Origin: Dermacentor variabilis
Taxonomy: Eukaryota; Arthropoda; Arachnida; Ixodida; Ixodidae
DNA: 64,000 nt
Assembly: GCF_050947875.1 (NCBI RefSeq)
Contig: NC_134568.1
Span: forward strand, 255,571,778 to 255,635,777
Reading direction: 5' to 3'
This document shows positions 33,676-43,924 of the stretch, piece by piece (position 1 is the stretch's first letter; each line of letters opens with the position of its first letter). The translations under genes and the position numbers were made by a program. The notes under the pieces were generated by a model. The model made no database searches. It saw only the letters and a list, made by a program, of their open reading frames with translations, and was not told the DNA's origin.

Positions 33676-36600
33676 GCATGGATGATGGATGCATGGATGA
33701 GCGTCCCCTTTCGAACGGAGCGGTGGGTTGCGCCACCAAGCTCTTGCTATTATACTGCCTAATGTCCTACCTATATGTTAAACAAGAAAAAAAAAACGCT
33801 ATGAACTCCCACAACCAAATTTTCTGATCCCCTATTGCGAACTTTGCTTTTGTACGTCTCCGTTTTTTGTCGTTTCCCTAGTTTTCTTCCACCAATCCTC
33901 CAATCGCCTCTTACTAATCCCTATTGCAGACATGTTTACTTTTCAACTGCTCTCGCTGAACCCAAGGGCTTCAAGGAGGCCAGTGGTGCCTAAATCGACC
34001 GCTGGGCAGACGTCTTCACATTCTAATAAAACATGCTCCATATAGTTTCCCTAGCTTTACCGAAGTAAGCACACACTTCTTCCTCTTTCTTATATCTCGC
34101 TTTATAGGTGCGTGTTCTAGGGTATCCCGATCTCGCTTCGAAAAGTAATGAGCTTCCCTTTGAGTTATCATAAATTGTTTCTTTCCTGATTTCGTTTTTT
34201 CCTCTTAAGTAGTTACTCATGGCAGGTTTCTTTTCCATTGTCGCCACCAATTAGGTTATTTCAGCCTCTCTGACTTTCCGCTTGACGTTCTTTGTTGCTG
34301 TGTTGCCCAGCTTGCAGGCCGCAATGGTAAGCTTCCTGGTTCTTTTCCTCCACTGTGAATCAATGTTTTTCCTGTACAGATACCTCAACACTCTCCCAGC
34401 CCATTTACTTTCTTCCATATTCCTCAATCGTTCTTCATACTCAATTTTACTGCGAGCTTCCCTCATTTCAAAACTAGACCAGCCCATATCCCCCTGCACA
34501 GCTTCATTTGTAGTCTTCCCGTGAGCGCACAATGCGAGGCGTCCCACTGACCTTCGGTTGCCATTGAGTCCTGATTGTATCCCTGATTTAAAGCAAACAA
34601 CCGCATTTCCAAAAGTAAGTGCTGGAACCATTACACCTTTCCACATACCTCGGAGCACCGCGTATACCTATCGTATCCAAATAGCGCTCTGTGCTTCATT
34701 GTGGCTGCATTTCTCTTCCCCTTCACTGTTATTGATTTTTCCTGTGTTTCCATATATCTATTGCCTTCGTGTATTCATATACCAAGGTATTTATATTCTG
34801 TTACCCAAGGTATTTCCTGGCCGTGTATTGCCACTGTCTGTTCACTGTTTTCATTGAATACCATAACACCTGATTTTCTAACACTAAATTTCAAACATAA
34901 ATTGTTGCCTTCCTGTCCACAGATGTTGCAGACGTTGCAAATCACTTTGCTTGTTTGCTAGCAACACAATGTCGTACACATATAATAAACCTGGAAGCTG
35001 CTGCTCTACTACTGTACCCGCCTGCTTGTATGATTGATTAAACCTATTATTACTTCCTTCTAGCGCCCTCTCCATCCTCACCATCTACATCATAAACAGC
35101 AGTGGGGATAAAGGGCACCCCTGCCTCAGTCCCTTGCTCATATCAACTTTCTCCTCGCTCCTCATCCCTTCCCATTCAGCGCAAACGGTATTTTCTAGGT
35201 AAATCTCTCTCAAAAGCTGTAGACAATCGTCACCCAAGCCTTTCCGTTCCAGAATATCCCACAAATTGTCGCGGTCTACGTTGTCATAGGCTCCTGTAAA
35301 GTCTAAAAAGGCCACATATAACGGTCTGATCTCTACTTTTGATATTTCAATACACTAAGTAACAATAAATAAGTTATCATCCAAACGCCTACCTATCCTG
35401 AAGCCATTCTGAAGTTCTCCCAAAATGCCATTATTCTCTGCCTATGCTTGCAGCTTTAATTTGATTGCCTGCATTGCTAGCCTGCATATTACCAAGATGG
35501 AATGGTCAATGGTCTGTACGAGTGAATTCTATATTTCTCCCCCTTACCTTTATAAATTAAATTCATCCTACTTTGTCGCCAACTGTCTGGTATTCTTCTA
35601 TCTTTTAAAGTTTGTTCCACTGCTTTCACAAGAACTTCCGCACTTTTTAGTCCTAATTCATTAATCAGCCTAATGGGAACCTCGTCTAGCCCTGTGGCTG
35701 TGCGCGCTTAGGAATTTTCTCTTCGGCTTTCTTCCAGTTGAAATTTGTCAGCGCCAGCTCCTTTTCTACCTGGGTCTCTTTCATGCTCTTTTTTTTTTCA
35801 TCTAGTACAACCTCGTCATTACCTTGGAAAGATTCGGCTGTTATTTTTCGGATGTAATTTATTGCCGCTTCTCTTTCCAGTCTGTTTCCATCTTCATGTA
35901 GGATATGTTGTTGTACTGTTGTTGACTTCCTGCTTAATTCCTTCCTTCCTACTTATGTGGTTCCACAATATTCTAGGTGCGACCTTCTTTTTCTCACGTA
36001 TTTCTGACAACCAACGTTCACTTTCACATTTTATCTTTGCTTGCACCAGTATTTGAACCATAGACTTTATCTCCCGGTATATTTCCCATTTACTGGCTAC
36101 TTCATCCTGCGGCAACTGCACCTTCTTTGCCTGCCTGTGCTCTCGGGATACTTTCTGTCGTTCAGCGATCGCTTCTCGTTTCTCCCTGTTCCACCAGCTT
36201 TTCAGTTTCTTTTTTCCTTTCCAACGAACACGTTGTTTCTCTTTCCGTATTTCTGTCGTTGTTACACTTAGAAGCTCACTATATTAGCACTCTTTATTTG
36301 GCCATTTGCCAAGTTCTTCCTCGACTCGAGTGACTATATTTGTTATTTGTTCAGCGTTCAAATTTGAACTGGCCATTTTGCACTCCTTGCTGTCTTTCCC
36401 AACTACATATTCCAGTTTCAAAATGATGCGTTTATGGTCACTCCCTATGCTGCTGTATACCCTTCTTCGTCAATGACCATTTCTCTCAACTTATCATGAA
36501 TTCCTTCTGTCATCAGACAGTACTCAATGGTTGACTGCCGGTTTCCCACTTCCCACGTGATCTGCCCTTCACACTTAGGCCCTGCATTTACAATAAGGAG

Positions 36601-37096
36601 GTTATGTTGTTCACAAAGGTCTAGCATTGACTTTCCGTTGTTGTTGGTATAGCCATCTAAATCCTGTATGTGGGCATTCATGTCACCTAATAGGATAATT
36701 TCAGCACCATTCCCGAAACCCTTAATATCAGCGCTTATGCATTCCACTAACTCTTTATTCTTCTATGTACAATTATTTCTGGTCCACAAATACGTAACGC
36801 CCAGCAAAGTTTTTTCCCCACTCATTGTACCTGATAACCAAAGATGCTCTTGACATTGTGAATTTACTCTTTTCCATTTGTCTCCCTGATGGATGAGCAT
36901 TCCGACTCCCCCTCCCTTTCTTTCCGACTTAGTTCTGTTGCACCCTTCCCAAACATAATTCTCAATAACTGGCGGCTCTTCTGAGTCTCTAAGGTGCGTT
37001 TCTGTAACCGCATGCACCCCTATTTGTTCTCTATGTAACTGCTCCTCAATCTCTGCCCACTTTTCCTTTCTTCTGCCGCCCTGCATGTTTATGTAG
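33676..37096 (-). mobile_element. LINE with SGNH ORF1: 3' part (endonuclease and RT)
   Basis: Read on the minus strand: endonuclease with VTETHLRD (near 36980), LLGDMNAHIQ (near 36680) and SDHKRIILKL (near 36430); RT with FLDFTGAYDNV (near 35300), GLRQGCPLSPLLF (near 35110) and a mutated catalytic box YVYDIVLLA (near 34975) in place of YADD. C-terminal segment to about 34020; 3' tail with CATCCAT repeats near 33676-33700. Multiple frameshifts. Upstream it continues beyond the LTR element at 43925. Confidence 0.85.
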
Positions 37097-37878
37097 TGTT
37101 GCGTTTCGCCTGCGACACGTGGTTTTGCCGGCGCGACGGCGGCGGGGCGGCGGACATTTTGGCCCGATCGTCGTCACCGCAACACTCATCGCCAGGTGTT
37201 TCCAGGCGCGTCTGCGGCGATGCGACCGCCTAGGGATTTCGTTCCAGTCATTGTGCCCGAAACAGGCGAGGCCAAAGCAGGGATCTCCTTCCAGTTATTG
37301 GGCCCGAAACAGGCGATGCCAAAGCAGGGATCTCGTTCCAGTCATTGTGCCCGAAACAGGCGATGCCAAAGCAGGGACCATCTTCTCGTTACAGTCATTG
37401 TGTCCGACCGGCAGCGCCACGACAGTGTGCTGCGCAGCGCCACGACCAGGTGCTACGAGATCGTGCGCAGCGCCACGACATGGTGCTACGGCATCGCTAC
37501 GACAGTGTGCGTCACCATTAGCCCATTGTACATTCACGTGCTCGTCTTTTGAGGGGTTCCTTCTTGCCCTCAACTGCGAGAGTATAAAAACAGCTGCCCC
37601 CGGACGCCAGAGGAGGGCTCCGATTTCTTCTGTTGAGTGAAGTGCTCTCCCGTCTCTCTACTTCGGTCAAAACCTGACCGCCAACTCTTTGCGATGTTAA
37701 AATAAACAAGTTGTTTCGTTGTTACCTGTCGACTCATGCTTTGCCGGGACCTTCGGATGCTTGCAGTTGTACCCCAGGCCGCCAGGCCAACGCTACCCTT
37801 GGGGCTTGCGACCCAGGTACAACCACGGGCGTCAGCGCCGAGTTCCCAACAGATCGTACCAGCAGTCAGGTCCAAACA
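37097..37878 (+). repeat. 5' LTR (782 bp)
   Basis: Begins TGTTGCGTTTCGCC and ends GTCCAAACA (TG...CA). TATA box TATAAAAA at 37583-37590 and AATAAA at 37701-37706 give a U3-R-U5 layout with transcription start probably near 37610-37620. The GCCCGAAACAGGCGA(G/T)GCCAAAGCAGGGA unit of about 50 bp repeats three times in U3 (37254-37380). Confidence 0.92.
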
Positions 37879-37880
37879 TC

Positions 37881-37898
37881 TGGTTGCCAGCGGTGAGA
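37881..37898 (+). promoter_or_regulatory. Candidate primer-binding site
   Basis: TGGTTGCCAGCGGTGAGA lies two bases after the 5' LTR and starts with TGG, as expected for pairing with the CCA end of a tRNA. The tRNA is not identified. Similar stretches recur downstream at 37921-37938 and 38038-38053, which makes the call uncertain. Confidence 0.4.
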
Positions 37899-38233
37899 TC
37901 GCCTCCGACTTCAAACAACTGTCTGCCTGCGGTGAGATCGCGACAACGGAGGCCAGCAGCGAAGAGATGCAGTTGACTGTATGCTGAGCAGCTCAACGAC
38001 GATCCGGGAGCAGTGCAACGAGCCCTGTGTGACGACTGGTTGCCTGCAGCGGAACGACTGCGCGGAATTCCTGCCTGCGAGGTTTGGTGAGTGCGGGACT
38101 TTCTTCTTCTGAGCTTTGCCAGGCTTTTTGTTAGTGTCAGAAACAGAGCTGGTAATTGTGGTTGTCGTTGCTGCCGGGTTAGTTTGCGGCAAGACAATAG
38201 TAAGCAGTAGAGAAAGCAGCATTCAGAGCAGCC

Positions 38234-41200
38234 ATGGATTTGAAGTCGTTGCGCAAACCGAAATTGTTGGAGCTTGCAAGAGAGTTGGGTCTGGATGTCT
38301 CAGACAAACTAAGAAAACCTGAACTGCTAAAGGCTATTCTTGAATTAGAGGCTGAGGATGACGAGCTGTCGGAATGCCTTGAGACTATTGAGGAGAGGTC
38401 AAAAAGACAGGAGCGCGAACTTAAAGAGCAGAAAGAAAAAGAAGAGCGCGAACACGCTTTGGAAATGAAGCGTCTCGAGGTAGAGATGGAACGCGCTCGT
38501 AATGGAAGTCAGGCACACGGTGCAGGAGAACGAGTATTGTTCAAAATGACTGACCTGATGCGGCCGTTTAAGCTTGGAGAGGACATTGGTTTGTTCCTGG
38601 TTAACTTTGAGCGAACGTGCGAGAAGCAGGGGTTCTCTCGGGAAACGTGGCCACAGCGCTTGCTCACTTTGTTACCCGGCGAGGCGGCCGACGTAGTCGC
38701 TCGCTTGGATAGAGAGGAAGCAGAGGATTTCGACAAAGTAAAATCGAGTCTGCTAAAAAAGTACCGGCTGTCTGCGGAAGCGTTCCGTCGGAAGTTTCGG
38801 GAAAATGAGAAAGGCAAAAGTGAGTCATATACAGAGTTTGCGTATAGGCTTATGTCGAACATGCAGGAGTGGCTCAAAGAAGAGAAAGCGTTTGGTGACC
38901 ACGATAAAGTTCTGCAGTGTTTCGGGCTAGAACAGTTTTATAGTCGGTTACCGGAGAACGTGCGATACTGGGTCTTGGATAGGCCAGACGTGAGTACGGT
39001 GGCTAGAGCCGCTGAGCTAGCCGAGGAGTTTGTGACGCGTCGAGCTCGCGGAGCTAAGGACGGTCAAAAGGGTGAATTTGGCTCCAAGTCTGAGAGGCCA
39101 AGGTTCACGCCCATGAGATTTAAGGGGGACACGCGTAGTGAGGATGCGAGTGAAAGCAATCCGACCAGACGTAAAGAGACGGCGGCAGCCAAACGCAGAA
39201 AGCGGTTCGAGATGAGGCGAGCGGGCGTTTGTTATACGTGCCAGAAGCCGGGTCACTTTTCGGCGCAGTGTCCGGAAACAACACCAAAAGTTGTGTTTTT
39301 TTCAATAGGCAGCACTGACGAGAACATGAAGCTTCTTGAGCCTTACATGCGAGACCTCCTCGTAAACGGGAAAGAGTGCCGAGTGCTTCGCGATTCCGCA
39401 GCTACGATGGATGTAGTTCACCCGTCTTACGTAGAACCCCATATGTTCACGGGCGAGTGCGCGTGGATCAAGCAAGCCGTGGAAGCTCATAGCGTGTGTC
39501 TGCCGGTAGCAAAAGTGCTTATTGAAGGACCTTTCGGAGCGCTTGAGACGGAGGCGGCAGTGTCATCTATGCTGCCACCCCAGTACCCGTACCTATTTTC
39601 AAACAGGTCCGATCACCTCCTGCGCGAGAAGGGGCTTTTGTTTGGTGAAGCTAGTGTTCAGGCCTTAACCAGATCGAAGGTTCGGGAGCTCGCTGCAAAG
39701 GCGGTAGTTGCGGGGCCGACGTTATCAAACAACGAAAAAGGGTCAGAGGCGCAGCAAGCTGATATTCAGAGCACGCCCGAACAGAATAGAATTGAGTCTG
39801 TAGCGTTGAAGGCGCCAGATACTGGAGAGGAAAATCCCGACGCGGGAAAGTTAGAAGAGCTATCTACTGATTTGCTCATCGCGCCTACGTCAGACGGACT
39901 TGATAGGTTGCTAAAAGTCAGCCGGACGGCTTTGATAGCCGAACAAAAAAAGGATGGCAGCCTGGAAAACGTGCGCTGCAATGTCAAAGAAGGTATCGCC
40001 AGGAAAACTGCGCGTTTTGTGGAAAGAGGTGGAGTCCTGTACCGGAAGTATCTAGACCGCCGAGGAGTGGAGTTCGATCAGCTGGTCGTGCCTCAATGCT
40101 ATCGTCAGGATCTGTTGCGCTTGTCACATGGGGGTTCGTGGTCCGGACACCTAGGAGTTAAGAAAACTAAGGACCGTCTCTTGCAAGAGTACTATTGGCC
40201 AGGGTGTTTTCGGGACGCAGACCATTTCGTGAGGACATGTGACACTTGTCAGCGGGTGGGCAAACCAGGGGACAAATCGAGGGCGCCGTTGAAATTGGTA
40301 CCTATCATTACGGAGCCTTTTAGACGGCTCGTTATTGATACTGTGGGACCTCTGCCGGTAACAGCCACGGGGTACAGACACATTTTGACTGTGATCTGCC
40401 CAGCGACAAAGTTCCCTGAAGCAGTGCCGCTTAAAGAACTCAGCTCAGTTGAGATAGTTAATGCACTACTGTCCATATTTGCGCGAGTTGGTTTTCCTGC
40501 AGAAATTCAATCAGATCAGGGCACAGTGTTTACTAGCGCTTTGACGACAACTTTTCTCGAAAGGTGTGGGGTAAAGCTGTTACACAGCTCAGTGTACCAC
40601 CCACAGTCGAATTCCGTTGAGAAGCTCCACTCCGTCATGAAGCGCGTGTTGAGAGCCTTGTGTTTTGAACATCAAACTGACTGGGAGCTGTGTCTGCCTG
40701 GGGTGATGTTTGCTTTAAGGACCGCGCCGCATGCGGCTACGGGGTTTTCGCCAGCTGAACTGGTGTACGGTCGCTCGCTTCGATCTCCGCTTCGCATGCT
40801 TCGAGAATCATGGGAAGGTAGGGGCGACGACCCAGTCGTGGTGGAGTACGTGCTTAAGCTCCTCGAACGCTTAAGAAGGGCACAGGAGTTGTCAGGTGAA
40901 GCAATGACAAAGGCCCAGCAGAGGGCCAAGGTTTATTATGATCGGACAGCCAGGGCCCGTCGTTTTGAGGTTGGCGATGAGGTCATGATATTGCGCACAT
41001 CGCTAAACAACAAACTAGACGTGCAGTGGGAGGGCCCAGCGCGAATTGTTCAGAAACTGTCGGACGTTAACTACGTGGTAAGTCTGCCAGGAAAGCGGAA
41101 AGCACAGCAAGTTTACCACTGTAATCTGCTCAAACCTTATAGACAAAGGGAAGCAGTGGTGTGCATGATGGTAAACGTTCCTGAAGAGCTTCCGGTCGAG

Positions 41201-42655
41201 CTTCCGGGACTAGGCTCAGTGACGAACAGGGAAGACACCGGTCAAGTCATTAGTGACCTTATCAGTAAAGCACCGCTGTCGCCTGAGCAGAAAACCGAAC
41301 TACACCAGCTATTACAAGAGTTTCAAGGTCTGTTCTCTGAGAGGCCTGGTAGGACTTCTGTACTTACTCATGATATAGAACTTACCTCCACAGAGCCAGT
41401 ACGATCCAAGGCGTATCGGGTGTCACCCCGCCAGAGCGATATTATGGAGGCTGAGGTAAAGAAAATGCTACAGCTCGGTGTTATTGAGGCAGGTGAGAGT
41501 GATTATACCTCCCCTTTGATTTTAGTTGAGGTACCGGGCAAGGAACCTCGTCCTTGCGTCGACTACCGCAGGCTTAATTCCATCACTAAGGATCAAATTT
41601 ATCCGATCCCTAACATCGAGGAGCGCCTTGAGAAAGTTAGTAGCGCTCAGTTTATTTCCACCCTAGATCTTGTCAGGGGTTATTGGCAGGTTCCCCTTAC
41701 AGAAGAGGCTAGTAGGTATGCGGCGTTCATTTCACCAATGGGAACATTCCGTCCTAAAGTGTTGAGTTTTGGTTTGAAGAACGCGCCATACTGTTTTTCA
41801 AGTCTCATGGATAAAGTGTTGCGGGGACAGCAAGAATTCGCTTTACCGTATCTAGACGACGTAGCGATATTCTCCGCATCCTGGTCTGAGCATATGACAC
41901 ACTTGCGGGCAGTGCTAACCCGCCTGCGCGAAGCAGGCTTGACAGTAAAGGCTCCTAAGTGCCAGTTAGCACAGGCCGAGGTTGTCTACCTCGGTCACGT
42001 GATTGGTCAGGGTCGTCGCCGCCCCTCTGAAATAAAAGTGGCCGCTGTGCGAGACTTTCCGCAACCGCGCACAAAGACCGATATTCGGTCGTTCTTAGGT
42101 GTCGCCGGCTACTATCAGAGGTACATCCCTAGGTACTCTGATATCGCGGCTCCCCTGACGGATGCTCTAAGAAAGACAGAGCCTCAAACAGTCGTCTGGG
42201 ACGAGACAAAGGAAAGAGCTTTTAGCGCCCTAAAGAGTGCCCTAACAAGCCAGCCTGTGCTACGATCGCCAGACTATACAAAAGGGTTCATTGTTCAGTG
42301 CGATGCTAGTGAGCGAGGCATGGGCGTTGTACTGTGCCAACGGGAAAATGGAGAAGTAGAACACCCCGTCCTGTATGCTAGTCGTAAGCTGACCAGTCGT
42401 GAGCAGGCGTATAGCGCCACCGAGAAAGAGTGTGCATGTCTCGTGTGGGCCGTTCAGAAATTGTCATGCTATCTAGCCGGCTCGAGGTTTATCATTGAGA
42501 CAGATCACTGCCCTCTCCAATGGCTGCAGACCATCTCTCCCAAAAATGGCCGCCTCCTGCGCTGGAGCCTCGCTTTACAACAATATTCCTTTGAGGTGCG
42601 TTACAAAAAGGGGAGTCTCAACGGTAACGCCGATGGCTTAAGTCGAAGCCCCTAA
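38234..42655 (+). CDS. Gag-pol polyprotein, 1473 aa, PR-IN-RT-RH order
   Basis: One frame with no stop or frameshift; start ATG in good context (GCAGCCATGG). Domains: SAP/HeH-like motif (about 1-40), Lys/Glu-rich coiled coil (40-95), capsid with a SCAN-like C-terminal part (about 190-275), CCHC zinc knuckle (333-346), retropepsin-like site DSAAT (D387), integrase with HHCC zinc site (H632, H639, C669, C672) and catalytic D702, D761, E796, GPY-like segment near 930, RT from about 1055 with YLDD at 1206-1209, RNase H with D1357, E1399, D1424, ending NADGLSRSP. Gag and pol are fused with no frameshift site. Integrase lies before RT, opposite to most Ty3/gypsy elements. D761-E796 spacing has 34 residues between rather than 35. 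Protease Gly of DT/SG is Ala here. Probably competent or very recently so. Confidence 0.95.
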   Translation: MDLKSLRKPKLLELARELGLDVSDKLRKPELLKAILELEAEDDELSECLETIEERSKRQERELKEQKEKEEREHALEMKRLEVEMERARNGSQAHGAGERVLFKMTDLMRPFKLGEDIGLFLVNFERTCEKQGFSRETWPQRLLTLLPGEAADVVARLDREEAEDFDKVKSSLLKKYRLSAEAFRRKFRENEKGKSESYTEFAYRLMSNMQEWLKEEKAFGDHDKVLQCFGLEQFYSRLPENVRYWVLDRPDVSTVARAAELAEEFVTRRARGAKDGQKGEFGSKSERPRFTPMRFKGDTRSEDASESNPTRRKETAAAKRRKRFEMRRAGVCYTCQKPGHFSAQCPETTPKVVFFSIGSTDENMKLLEPYMRDLLVNGKECRVLRDSAATMDVVHPSYVEPHMFTGECAWIKQAVEAHSVCLPVAKVLIEGPFGALETEAAVSSMLPPQYPYLFSNRSDHLLREKGLLFGEASVQALTRSKVRELAAKAVVAGPTLSNNEKGSEAQQADIQSTPEQNRIESVALKAPDTGEENPDAGKLEELSTDLLIAPTSDGLDRLLKVSRTALIAEQKKDGSLENVRCNVKEGIARKTARFVERGGVLYRKYLDRRGVEFDQLVVPQCYRQDLLRLSHGGSWSGHLGVKKTKDRLLQEYYWPGCFRDADHFVRTCDTCQRVGKPGDKSRAPLKLVPIITEPFRRLVIDTVGPLPVTATGYRHILTVICPATKFPEAVPLKELSSVEIVNALLSIFARVGFPAEIQSDQGTVFTSALTTTFLERCGVKLLHSSVYHPQSNSVEKLHSVMKRVLRALCFEHQTDWELCLPGVMFALRTAPHAATGFSPAELVYGRSLRSPLRMLRESWEGRGDDPVVVEYVLKLLERLRRAQELSGEAMTKAQQRAKVYYDRTARARRFEVGDEVMILRTSLNNKLDVQWEGPARIVQKLSDVNYVVSLPGKRKAQQVYHCNLLKPYRQREAVVCMMVNVPEELPVELPGLGSVTNREDTGQVISDLISKAPLSPEQKTELHQLLQEFQGLFSERPGRTSVLTHDIELTSTEPVRSKAYRVSPRQSDIMEAEVKKMLQLGVIEAGESDYTSPLILVEVPGKEPRPCVDYRRLNSITKDQIYPIPNIEERLEKVSSAQFISTLDLVRGYWQVPLTEEASRYAAFISPMGTFRPKVLSFGLKNAPYCFSSLMDKVLRGQQEFALPYLDDVAIFSASWSEHMTHLRAVLTRLREAGLTVKAPKCQLAQAEVVYLGHVIGQGRRRPSEIKVAAVRDFPQPRTKTDIRSFLGVAGYYQRYIPRYSDIAAPLTDALRKTEPQTVVWDETKERAFSALKSALTSQPVLRSPDYTKGFIVQCDASERGMGVVLCQRENGEVEHPVLYASRKLTSREQAYSATEKECACLVWAVQKLSCYLAGSRFIIETDHCPLQWLQTISPKNGRLLRWSLALQQYSFEVRYKKGSLNGNADGLSRSP

Positions 42656-43142
42656 CGTAGGAATCAGCCTCAAAATTGTTTGTTACTGATGTTTTTCTTC
42701 CTGAGGCAGGATTTTTTTTTAACATATTGCTTTTGTTTAGTGTTTCAAAGTGATGATATGCTTTCTAGTGCAATTTTTCAATTTGTGGACGCGTTCTGAG
42801 TGATGCTAGACTACTGTAAGGAACTAGGCAGTGGTATAAAAAGGGGAAAGAGCCTGGCAGGGCTTAGTGAGGGTTGTGCCGTGCTTGCTGACTGAGCGGT
42901 TGAGTTTTCAGCGTAGTTCTAACGCTTGCCGGGAACGAGAACAAAAATGTGAACTCTCCCGAAGTCACTTTGCAGTGTCCCGTGCGAACCTGAACGAGAG
43001 AACGAGGCCTTCTCTGTGCGCTGCGCTCAAGAAACGTCAAGGGACGCCCGACTTCGGTTATGAGCATCATCGAGCGACATCCCTCCGGACAGCGGATGCA
43101 GTCCCCTGTCCATCGGGATCTCCTTTCCCCGGCGGGGCGGTC
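42656..43142 (+). other. 3' untranslated leader of the LTR element
   Basis: 487 bp between the stop codon and the 3' LTR. It contains a second TATA-like box (TATAAAAA, 42835-42842) well upstream of the LTR. The segment before the LTR (GGCGGGGCGG) is only weakly purine-rich, so the polypurine tract is unclear. Confidence 0.6.
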
Positions 43143-43924
43143 TGTTGCGTTTCGCCTGCGACACGTGGTTTTGCCGGCGCGACGGCGGCGGGGCGGCGGA
43201 CATTTTGGCCCGATCGTCGTCACCGCAACACTCATCGCCAGGTGTTTCCAGGCGCGTCTGCGGCGATGCGACCGCCTAGGGATTTCGTTCCAGTCATTGT
43301 GCCCGAAACAGGCGAGGCCAAAGCAGGGATCTCCTTCCAGTTATTGGGCCCGAAACAGGCGATGCCAAAGCAGGGATCTCGTTCCAGTCATTGTGCCCGA
43401 AACAGGCGATGCCAAAGCAGGGACCATCTTCTCGTTACAGTCATTGTGTCCGACCGGCAGCGCCACGACAGTGTGCTGCGCAGCGCCACGACCAGGTGCT
43501 ACGAGATCGTGCGCAGCGCCACGACATGGTGCTACGGCATCGCTACGACAGTGTGCGTCACCATTAGCCCATTGTACATTCACGTGCTCGTCTTTTGAGG
43601 GGTTCCTTCTTGCCCTCAACTGCGAGAGTATAAAAACAGCTGCCCCCGGACGCCAGAGGAGGGCTCCGATTTCTTCTGTTGAGTGAAGTGCTCTCCCGTC
43701 TCTCTACTTCGGTCAAAACCTGACCGCCAACTCTTTGCGATGTTAAAATAAACAAGTTGTTTCGTTGTTACCTGTCGACTCATGCTTTGCCGGGACCTTC
43801 GGATGCTTGCAGTTGTACCCCAGGCCGCCAGGCCAACGCTACCCTTGGGGCTTGCGACCCAGGTACAACCACGGGCGTCAGCGCCGAGTTCCCAACAGAT
43901 CGTACCAGCAGTCCGATCCAAACA
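43143..43924 (+). repeat. 3' LTR (782 bp)
   Basis: Same length as the 5' LTR, offset 6046 bp. The visible differences are in AGTCCGATCC here against AGTCAGGTCC in the 5' LTR. TATA box at 43629-43636, AATAAA at 43747-43752. Confidence 0.92.

Noticed and set aside
43060..43686. Arg-rich ORFs in the LTRs (also 37119-37640)
   Set aside because: They lie in both LTRs, overlap the TATA box and start region, and have no domain; incidental.
37097..43924. Errantivirus or endogenous retrovirus with env
   Set aside because: No third ORF with signal peptide or membrane segment between the gag-pol stop (42655) and the 3' LTR (43143).
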